This document shows positions 20,967-26,967 of a stretch of DNA of 26,967 nt, piece after piece. The DNA is from an uncultured Peptoniphilus sp. (GTDB taxonomy: Bacteria > Bacillota > Clostridia > Tissierellales > Peptoniphilaceae): positions 1 through 26,967 of the forward strand of contig CABQNX010000014.1 of NCBI GenBank assembly GCA_902465645.1, given 5' to 3'. A program made the translations under genes and the position numbers. Position 1 is the first letter of the stretch. The number at the start of each line of letters is the position of its first letter. The notes under the pieces were generated by a model. The model ran no database searches. It was not told the origin of the DNA and saw only the letters and a list, made by a program, of their open reading frames with translations.

Positions 20967-22382
20967 CTACCCAATTGATCCAACAAGTTCAAGATTGATT
21001 AAGTTATTCATCTCAACTGCGTATTCCATAGGAAGTTCCTTAGCTATTGGCTCAGCAAAACCTCTTACTACCATTTCCTTAGCCTCTTGTTCAGAGATAC
21101 CCCTAGACATTAGGTAGAAGATAACTGAGTCGCTAATCCTTCCGATTTTTGCTTCGTGTCCAATATCAATATCATTGTTTTCAATTTTTATTGTAGGAAT
21201 TGTGTCTGACCTTGACTTGTTGTCAAGCATCAAGGATTCACAAGATGTTGAGTTCTTTGCACCAACTGCGTTTTCTTTTATTTCAACTAGTCCCCTGTAA
21301 ATTGCAACTCCACCAGATTTAGAAATTGACTTTGTGTTTACAGTTGAAGTAGTGTGTGGTGCTGCGTGAACAACTTGGGCACCTGTGTCAAGATTTTGTC
21401 CTTCACCTGCAAAAGAAATACCAGTGAACTCACTAGATGCATTTTCTCCCACAAGGATTGATGCAGGGTAAAGCATGGAAACTTTTGAGCCAAAGGATCC
21501 TGAAACCCATTCGATCTTTCCATCTTTTTCTACGATCGCCCTCTTAGTGTTGAGGTTGTACATATTTCTTGACCAGTTTTCTATTGTTGAATACCTAAGT
21601 GTTGCACCTTCTCCAACGAATAATTCAACTGCACCTGCGTGTAGGTTTATAACATTGTATTTTGGAGCAGAGCAACCTTCTATAAAGTGACAGTAGGCTC
21701 CGTCTTCTATGATAATAAGTGTGTGTTCAAATTGTCCTGCACCTGGAGCATTAAGTCTAAAGTAAGATTGTAGAGGAATATCTACATTTACTCCCTTTGG
21801 CACATATACAAAGGATCCACCAGACCAAACTGCATAGTGAAGAGCAGCATACTTGTGAAGGCTAGGTGTAATACACTTGCTAAAATATTTTTTTACGATT
21901 TCAGGATATTCTTTAAGTCCTGTTTCAAAGTCTGTATAAATTACTCCTTGGTCTGAAAGATATTTTTGGATGGAGTGGTAAACAACTTCTGAGTCGTATT
22001 GGGCTCCAACTCCAGAAAGCATGGCTTCCTTTTCTGCTTCAGGTATTCCAAGTTTGTCAAAAGTATCCCTAATTTCATCAGGAACATTCATCCAGTCATC
22101 AGACATATCTGCATCTGGTCTTATATAAGTTGTGATCTCATCCATGTCAACTTCAGAGATGTCTGGCCCCCAGCTTGGATCTTCTTTTTCATTAAAGATT
22201 TTAAGGGCCTTTAATCTACTTTCAAGCATCCATTCTGGTTCGTCCTTTTCAGCAGAAATTTGTCTTACAATTTCTTCTGTAAGTCCCTTTTCTGTCTTTG
22301 ACCTAAATGTAAATTTATTTTTAATATCATAGACACCACGGTCCATGTCTTCTACATAAGTTTTTTCTACCTTCTTAGTCAA
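20967..22382 (-). CDS. sufB: SufB Fe-S assembly scaffold subunit, TTG start
   Basis: The 471-residue scaffold protein contains WMLESRLKAL, a central YVPKGVNVDIPLQSYFR block, the right-handed beta-helix core and KNSTSCESLMLDN with Cys381, which aligns with the cluster-building cysteine of E. coli SufB. The C-terminus has HEAKIGRISD and FYLMSRGI. The start is TTG at 22380-22382, one base after the sufC stop, with AGAGGTG from the end of sufC as ribosome site. A downstream ATG (residue 14) has no such site. Confidence 0.95.
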   Translation of the reverse strand: MTKKVEKTYVEDMDRGVYDIKNKFTFRSKTEKGLTEEIVRQISAEKDEPEWMLESRLKALKIFNEKEDPSWGPDISEVDMDEITTYIRPDADMSDDWMNVPDEIRDTFDKLGIPEAEKEAMLSGVGAQYDSEVVYHSIQKYLSDQGVIYTDFETGLKEYPEIVKKYFSKCITPSLHKYAALHYAVWSGGSFVYVPKGVNVDIPLQSYFRLNAPGAGQFEHTLIIIEDGAYCHFIEGCSAPKYNVINLHAGAVELFVGEGATLRYSTIENWSRNMYNLNTKRAIVEKDGKIEWVSGSFGSKVSMLYPASILVGENASSEFTGISFAGEGQNLDTGAQVVHAAPHTTSTVNTKSISKSGGVAIYRGLVEIKENAVGAKNSTSCESLMLDNKSRSDTIPTIKIENNDIDIGHEAKIGRISDSVIFYLMSRGISEQEAKEMVVRGFAEPIAKELPMEYAVEMNNLINLELVGSIG

Positions 22383-22383
22383 A

Positions 22384-23130
22384 TTATTTCACCTCTTCTC
22401 TTATCCAGTTAAATCCTTCTTTTTCGATTTTATCTATTAGAGAAGCGTCTCCTTCTTTTACAATTTCACCATCTAATACTACGTGAACATAGTCAGGTTT
22501 AATGTTGTCAATTAATTCCTTGTGGTGGGTGATAATTAAAACAGCATTGTCCTTGCTTAAATATTTTTCAATACCAGATGATACAATTCTTGTTGCATCA
22601 ACATCAAGTCCTGAGTCTGTTTCATCAAGAATAGCAAGCTTAGGATTTAACATTAACATTTGAAGAATTTCGTTTTTCTTTTTTTCTCCACCAGAGAAGC
22701 CTACGTTTAAATATCTTTCTGCATAGGAAGAATCCATTTTTAATTCTTCCATTTCCTTTTTAATTTCTTTTTTAAATTTTAAAATTGAAATTGGCTTATC
22801 GTCCTTTAAAGACTTTGCAGTCCTAATAAAGTTTTCTACAGAAATTCCAGGAACTTCTTCTGGAGTTTGGAAGGACATAAATAGTCCCTTGTTTGCCCTC
22901 TTGTCTGTAGTAAGGTCTGTTATATCTTCTCCGTCTAAGAAGATTTTTCCACTTGTAACATTGTAAACAGGATTGTCCATGATTACATTGGCAAGAGTAG
23001 ATTTACCAGAACCATTTGGTCCCATAATTACGTGTACTTCTCCGTAATTAATTTTTAAATTTATATTTTTTAAAATTTCCTTGTCTTCTACGCCTGCACT
23101 TAAATTTTCTATTCTTAATAACTCTGTCAT
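22384..23130 (-). CDS. sufC: SufC ATPase of the Fe-S assembly complex
   Basis: The 248-residue ABC ATPase has Walker A GPNGSGKS (37-44), Q-loop glutamine at 88 (SFQTPEEVPG), signature FSGGEKKK (145-152), Walker B LAILDETDSGLD (165-176) and the switch histidine in IITHHKE. SufC drives shape changes of SufBD and is soluble, not a transporter. First gene of the operon; GGAGG precedes the ATG. The order C-B-D-S-U differs from B. subtilis C-D-S-U-B. Confidence 0.96.
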   Translation of the reverse strand: MTELLRIENLSAGVEDKEILKNINLKINYGEVHVIMGPNGSGKSTLANVIMDNPVYNVTSGKIFLDGEDITDLTTDKRANKGLFMSFQTPEEVPGISVENFIRTAKSLKDDKPISILKFKKEIKKEMEELKMDSSYAERYLNVGFSGGEKKKNEILQMLMLNPKLAILDETDSGLDVDATRIVSSGIEKYLSKDNAVLIITHHKELIDNIKPDYVHVVLDGEIVKEGDASLIDKIEKEGFNWIREEVK

Positions 23131-23192
23131 ACTTCCTCCATTTTATTAAAAAAATAATTCATACAAAATTACTATGTTTTTTTCTATTAACT

Positions 23193-23220
23193 ATAATAAC
23201 ACAAGTTCTTTAATAAGCAA
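23193..23220 (-). promoter_or_regulatory. Promoter of the suf-iscR-iscS operon
   Basis: On the minus strand TTGCTT (23215-23220), 16-bp spacer and TATTAT (23193-23198) with an extended TG. A partial dyad GCAA-N7-TTGC (23217-23231) overlaps the -35 and is a possible binding site for the Rrf2 regulator encoded downstream. The leader is about 55 bases and A/T-rich. Confidence 0.6.
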
Positions 23221-23235
23221 ATATTTATTGCAAAT

Positions 23236-23260
23236 AAAAAAACTAGGCTTAACCTAGTTT
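23236..23260 (-). terminator. Intrinsic terminator after yraN
   Basis: On the minus strand AAACTAGG-TTAAG-CCTAGTTT gives a perfect 8-bp stem followed by a T-run. It starts at the yraN stop codon and separates the rbgA-rnhB-yraN group from the suf operon. Confidence 0.88.
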
Positions 23261-23619
23261 TATGAAAGCATAAATGCAGATTCTATGTGATTGATTTCTT
23301 TCTCATTAAAATAAACTTCAATTATGTCAAAGCGAACCATAATGTCAAAGAGCCCCTTGGCCATTATGTAGGCTGTAGCAGTTTGAATAATGTTTTGCAT
23401 CTTGTATTCTGTGACAGCCTCGTAAGCATCTCCATATTTTCTAGAGTTACGTGACTTCACTTCCACAAAGACAAGCTCATCCTTGTCGCGGGCAATAATA
23501 TCTATTTCAGTCCCAAGGGCACGATAATTTCTATCTAATATAATGTAGCCCTTGTCCTCTAAAAATTTTGTGGCAATATCTTCTCCACGATTTCCGAAAA
23601 ATAAATTGTGTCCTACCAT
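23260..23619 (-). CDS. yraN: YraN/UPF0102 family endonuclease-fold protein
   Basis: This is a 119-residue protein with the PD-(D/E)xK nuclease arrangement: GNRGEDIATKFL (9-20), GTEIDIIARD with Asp40, and FVEVKSR with Glu53 and Lys55. The family resembles archaeal Holliday junction resolvases, but its substrate is not established. It overlaps the end of rnhB by seven bases and has little ribosome site of its own, so coupling to rnhB translation is likely. The rbgA-rnhB-yraN order matches B. subtilis ylqF-rnhB with ylqH-type genes nearby. Confidence 0.92.
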   Translation of the reverse strand: MVGHNLFFGNRGEDIATKFLEDKGYIILDRNYRALGTEIDIIARDKDELVFVEVKSRNSRKYGDAYEAVTEYKMQNIIQTATAYIMAKGLFDIMVRFDIIEVYFNEKEINHIESAFMLS

Positions 23620-24230
23620 GATTCTATATTCTTTAAAAAAGTTTTTCTGTGCATGTCACTTGGTCCGTAAGCCTTTAGAGCTTCCCTGTGATATTTTGTA
23701 GCATAGCCCTTGTGCTTTTCCAGTCCATATTGTGGATACTCTTCTGCCCACTTCTTGCAGAGATTGTCCCTATAGACCTTTGCAACAATAGATGCACAAG
23801 CAATAGAATAACAAGACTCGTCACCCTTGATTATTGCCTTTTGAAAAATTCCCGTTTCAATAGTTTCTGCATCAATTAATACACAGTCAGCTTCAATTTT
23901 TTTGTTTTGACTATCTCTCAAGTTTTCAAGGGCATTGATCATGGAGATGTGAGTTGCCATCCTTATGTTTACCTTATCAATTATATCGGCACTTGCCCTT
24001 CCAATCCCAACAGCAAGGGCTGACTCTAAAATTTTTAGGTAAAGTTCTTCTCTCTTCTTGGGAGATAATTTTTTGGAGTCATTAACTCCTTCAATGAATT
24101 CGCCCCTTGGCATAATTACTGCTGCAGAAACCACGTCTCCAAAGAGACAGCCCCTGCCAACCTCATCTATGCCACAAATATTTTTGTAGCCCTTTTCATA
24201 ATATTCTTCTTCAAAACTATAAAAACTCAT
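23613..24230 (-). CDS. rnhB: Ribonuclease HII
   Basis: This enzyme cuts RNA in RNA-DNA hybrids and removes single ribonucleotides from DNA. The catalytic start ICGIDEVGRGCLFGDVV gives Asp22 and Glu23, the third acid is in CVLIDAETI, and the fourth in KVYRDNLC. The 205-residue product begins at ATG 24228-24230, which has TGGAGGT seven bases upstream. A longer reading from 24278 adds 16 residues that do not resemble RNase HII and lacks a ribosome site. It overlaps rbgA by 14 bases. Confidence 0.95.
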   Translation of the reverse strand: MSFYSFEEEYYEKGYKNICGIDEVGRGCLFGDVVSAAVIMPRGEFIEGVNDSKKLSPKKREELYLKILESALAVGIGRASADIIDKVNIRMATHISMINALENLRDSQNKKIEADCVLIDAETIETGIFQKAIIKGDESCYSIACASIVAKVYRDNLCKKWAEEYPQYGLEKHKGYATKYHREALKAYGPSDMHRKTFLKNIESW

Positions 24231-25068
24231 CAGGAACCTCCAGTGTAATCCTGCCAAGTATTCCCTTCCTAAATTCATCTAGGACAATGCCAGAGACTTT
24301 CTCATAATCAATATAGCCGCCACGCATTAGGGCTCCCCTCTTGCTTCCAATTTCATCCATGATTTCAATTCCAGTCTTATCATGAATATCTGATAACTTA
24401 TATCTTTCTTCTAAAGAAGAAGGAGCAATTTCCTTTAACTTTTCTATTAATCTTAGAGCCAAGGTTTCCCTGTCCATGATTTCATCTTTTATAGCGCCAG
24501 TAAAGGCAAGGTTAAGTCCAACCTTATCTTCAAACTTTGGCCAAAGAACTCCTGGTGTGTCAAGAAGGTGAAGCTTTGGATGAATCTTTATCCACTGGTT
24601 GACCTTGGTAACTCCTGGCCTGTTCCCAGTCTTAGCTGACCTTGTGCCTGATATTGAATTTATAAAAGTAGACTTGCCTGAGTTGGGAATGCCAACAATC
24701 ATAGCACGAAGGGGTCCCTTATTAAGTCCCTTGTCCTCAAATTTTTTTATTTCATCTGCCATAAGTTCTTCAGACTTATTTACAACAAGCCCCACGTTGG
24801 GTTTCATTGCATTGTAAGAGATGGCAAAGTTATTCTCATCAGTTAGCCTTTCCATCCAAAGGTCATTTAACTTAGGATCAGATAAGTCTGACTTATTAAA
24901 AATTAGAAGTCTTTTTTTATTTTTTAAGAGGTCATCAAAGAGAGGATTCCTACTTGAGAAGGGAATTCTCGAATCTATAATTTCTATTACAAAGTCAACG
25001 AGCTTTAACTTCTTCTCAATATCCTCTAGGGTCTTCTTCATGTGACCAGGGTACCAGTTAATATTCAT
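24217..25068 (-). CDS. rbgA: Ribosome biogenesis GTPase RbgA (YlqF)
   Basis: This 283-residue GTPase of late 50S assembly has circularly permuted motifs: the G4 motif NKSD (58-61) comes before G1 GIPNSGKS (126-133), G2 PGVT (151-154) and G3 DTPG (170-173). The N-terminus INWYPGHMKKTLEDIE is diagnostic of RbgA. The C-terminal helical domain includes GIVLDEFRKGILGRITLE. It starts directly after the HAD gene, with GGTGAT as ribosome site, and leads into rnhB. Confidence 0.96.
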   Translation of the reverse strand: MNINWYPGHMKKTLEDIEKKLKLVDFVIEIIDSRIPFSSRNPLFDDLLKNKKRLLIFNKSDLSDPKLNDLWMERLTDENNFAISYNAMKPNVGLVVNKSEELMADEIKKFEDKGLNKGPLRAMIVGIPNSGKSTFINSISGTRSAKTGNRPGVTKVNQWIKIHPKLHLLDTPGVLWPKFEDKVGLNLAFTGAIKDEIMDRETLALRLIEKLKEIAPSSLEERYKLSDIHDKTGIEIMDEIGSKRGALMRGGYIDYEKVSGIVLDEFRKGILGRITLEVPDEFL

Positions 25069-25905
25069 TTAATCACCAAATAAAACCTTATCTAAAATCT
25101 TTATTGCACCGTCATTGTTGTTATCATAATCAGAAACCACATCGGCAACTTCCTTTAAGACATCAACAGCATTTATCATGGCAAAGCCAAGTCCAACATT
25201 TTCAACAAGCATCCTGTCGTTGGAGTCATCGCCAATGGCTGCAACTTCTTCAAGTTTTATATTTCTGTTTTCTGCATATTTCTTAATACCGAAAAACTTA
25301 TCTCCATTTTTTTGAAGAATTTCTAGCATCCACTTTGGCTCTCTCTTAATCTTCATAAGGTGGAAGTTAAACTTGTCCTTGTCTTCTCCAATTCCTTCTT
25401 TTATTGTCCTACGAAGTTCCACTAAGTCGTCGTGAGTCCCTGCAAAGACAATAGAAAGGGGATGACCTTCGTAGTCATCAAAATTATCAAGTCCGAGATT
25501 TCTCCCCCTGAAGGCATCTACATAAACTCCTTCAAAGGATTCAAAATTCTTTTTCTTGTATAAGAGGTCAATCCCATCTTCTCTCTCAACATGAATTGTG
25601 GAGTAGACCTTGTCATTCTTGTCGAAGGACATAATTAAGTCCACGTCTTCCTTTGACATGGGATTAACAAATTCAAGTTCTCCAGTTTTATTATTTTTAA
25701 TAATATTTCCATTGTTGCAAATTAAATCTATTTCTAGGTCTTCACCCACAAACCTATGGGCAGTGTAGAACTCTCTTCCAGTTGCAACAACAGGAATAAT
25801 ATCGTTTGATCTTAATTTTTCCACAAAGGGCCTAAAAGATTCTGTCATCACTTTATCAGTAGATAAAAGAGTTTCATCTAGGTCCATTGAAAGCATCTTA
25901 ATCAT
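25069..25905 (-). CDS. Cof-type HAD-superfamily phosphatase
   Basis: The 278-residue hydrolase shows HAD motif I MDLDETLL (Asp8 nucleophile, Asp10), motif II VATGRE, the conserved lysine region and motif IV AAIGDDSNDRMLVE, then GFAMINAVDVLKEVADVVS. The cap insertion (about 85-190) is of the Cof/YidA type. Relatives dephosphorylate sugar phosphates, FMN or similar metabolites, and the substrate here is unknown. AAAGGTGAT precedes the first ATG. It lies 25 bases after ychF and directly before rbgA. Confidence 0.92.
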   Translation of the reverse strand: MIKMLSMDLDETLLSTDKVMTESFRPFVEKLRSNDIIPVVATGREFYTAHRFVGEDLEIDLICNNGNIIKNNKTGELEFVNPMSKEDVDLIMSFDKNDKVYSTIHVEREDGIDLLYKKKNFESFEGVYVDAFRGRNLGLDNFDDYEGHPLSIVFAGTHDDLVELRRTIKEGIGEDKDKFNFHLMKIKREPKWMLEILQKNGDKFFGIKKYAENRNIKLEEVAAIGDDSNDRMLVENVGLGFAMINAVDVLKEVADVVSDYDNNNDGAIKILDKVLFGD

Positions 25906-25930
25906 AAATCACCTTTTTTCTTCAGCTTTA

Positions 25931-26967
25931 TTAGACGTTAAACTTAAAGACCATTACGTCGCCATCTTCAACTACATAGTCCTTACCTTCACTCCTAATA
26001 AGTCCCTTGTCCCTTGCGTTGGCCATAGAGCCAGAGTCCACAAGGTCTTGGTAAGAAATTGTGTCTGCCTTAATAAATCCTCTTTCCATATCTGTGTGGA
26101 TTTTACCTGCAGCAGTTGGAGCCTTAGAACCTCTCTTGACAGTCCAAGCTCTTGTTTCCATTTCTCCTGTTGTGATAAAGGAAATTAGACCAAGAAGTCT
26201 GTAACTTGATTTAATTAACTTATCAAGACCTGATGAATCAAGTCCAAGTTCTTCTAAGAAGAGTTCTTTTTCATCTTCATCAAGGGCAGCTATTTCTGAT
26301 TCAATCTCTGCAGAGATAACTACAACTTCGTCACCAGTTTTTTCTGCATATTCCCTAACTGCCTTTACATATTCGTTGTCTTCCTTTGTAAGCTCTTCTT
26401 CTGCAACGTTACAAACATAGATGACAGGCTTTGCACTTAATAGAGAATAATTCTTTATGATTTTCTTTTCTTCATCATCAAGTTCAACTTCTCTTGCAGA
26501 CCTTCCCTCTTCTAGGGCTGTCTTAATTTTTTCTAAAAGGTCTCTTTCCTTGGCAAGATTTTTTTCAGCTCTTGCTTTTTTTGCAACCTTTGAATACCTA
26601 TTCTCAACTTGTTCTAGGTCAGAAAAAATTAATTCTAGGTTTATATTTTCAATATCACGCAAAGGGTCAACAGATCCATCAACATGAATTATATTTTCGT
26701 CTTCAAAACATCTTACAACATGGACAATGGCATCAACTTCACGGATATTTGATAAAAATTGGTTGCCAAGTCCTTCGCCCTTGCTGGCTCCCTTAACAAG
26801 TCCTGCAATGTCGTAAAATTCTATATTAGTGTAGACAATTCTTTGTGAGTTGTTCATTTTTGAAAGAACTTCTAATCTTTCATCAGGCACGTTTACAACC
26901 CCAACGTTTGGTTCAATTGTTGCAAAGGGATAGTTTGCAGCTTCTGCACCAGCACTTGTTAGGGCAT
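25931..26967 (-). CDS. ychF: Ribosome-associated ATPase YchF (OLA1 family), 5' end missing
   Basis: The frame stays open to the window edge, so the first 20 or so residues, including the P-loop, are outside. The visible part begins ALTSAGAEAANYPFATIEPN, then has VYTNIEFYDIAGLVKGASKG and LSNIREVDAIVHVVRCFED. The G4 position reads VCNVAEEE, the NxxE form that gives YchF preference for ATP. The C-terminal TGS domain holds TRAWTVKRGSKAPTAAGKIH and ADTISYQDLVDSGS. The protein acts at the ribosome and in stress responses. The GTG at 26890 is an internal valine codon, not the start. Confidence 0.96.
   Translation of the reverse strand, partial: ALTSAGAEAANYPFATIEPNVGVVNVPDERLEVLSKMNNSQRIVYTNIEFYDIAGLVKGASKGEGLGNQFLSNIREVDAIVHVVRCFEDENIIHVDGSVDPLRDIENINLELIFSDLEQVENRYSKVAKKARAEKNLAKERDLLEKIKTALEEGRSAREVELDDEEKKIIKNYSLLSAKPVIYVCNVAEEELTKEDNEYVKAVREYAEKTGDEVVVISAEIESEIAALDEDEKELFLEELGLDSSGLDKLIKSSYRLLGLISFITTGEMETRAWTVKRGSKAPTAAGKIHTDMERGFIKADTISYQDLVDSGSMANARDKGLIRSEGKDYVVEDGDVMVFKFNV

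Noticed and set aside
24231..24278. Longer start for rnhB
   Set aside because: The extra 16 residues are the out-of-frame end of rbgA. TGGAGGT precedes the ATG at 24230.
1..26967. CRISPR arrays, insertion sequences, prophage or tRNA genes
   Set aside because: I found no regular direct repeats, transposase or phage-like proteins, and no cloverleaf sequences on either strand.

Overview
The window looks like core chromosome from a low-GC, anaerobic Gram-positive of the Tissierellia/Clostridia type. The Peptoniphilaceae (Anaerococcus, Peptoniphilus, Finegoldia) are my best guess. The guess rests on AT-rich spacers, AGA/AGG arginine codons, strong GGAGG-type ribosome sites, a SUF operon with SufU, RNase J, IreB and KtrAB, and gene orders shared with Bacillus subtilis and clostridia. 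I could not run a search, so the genus is unproven. All recognised genes lie on the minus strand except one 57-codon ORF on the plus strand at 3477-3650. I see no prophage, insertion sequence, CRISPR array, tRNA or rRNA.

Layout in the direction of transcription, from high to low coordinates. (1) 26967-23260: ychF (5' end cut by the window edge), a HAD phosphatase, rbgA/ylqF, rnhB and yraN, closed by a terminator. (2) 23220-15393: a promoter and one long operon, sufC-sufB-sufD-sufS-sufU-iscR-like-iscS-like-AI-2E permease. It joins iron-sulfur assembly, a cysteine-bearing Rrf2 regulator, a second cysteine desulfurase and a membrane protein. (3) 15396-9543: alaS, with a consensus promoter and a terminator hairpin in its leader, then ireB, ruvX, yrzB (DUF1292), a Fur-family regulator and rnjA. 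(4) 9500-7021: trmR, a U32 protein (TrhP type) and udk, with overlapping ends. TrmR and TrhP act in turn on the tRNA wobble uridine. The order alaS-yrzL-yrrK-yrzB-...-yrrM-yrrO-udk matches B. subtilis, with fur and rnjA sitting where I recall mltG. (5) 7015-5733: infC-rpmI-rplT, with an attenuator-bearing leader and an AUU start codon for infC. (6) 5731-3665: ktrB-ktrA potassium uptake. (7) 3650-1660: a divergent pair, a DUF3048 lipoprotein with a UBA-like/DUF4342 protein on the minus strand and the 57-codon two-helix ORF on the plus strand. (8) 1639-135: an rlmB-type rRNA methyltransferase coupled to a DUF6873 protein.

Most of the window is housekeeping: translation, RNA modification, Fe-S supply and potassium uptake. 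I found no obviously new multi-gene system. The points most worth following are the unannotated small membrane ORF and its shared terminator, three genes (alaS, trmR, rlmB) whose start codons sit directly behind terminator hairpins with no room for a promoter between, the two-state infC leader, and the make-up of the SUF operon.
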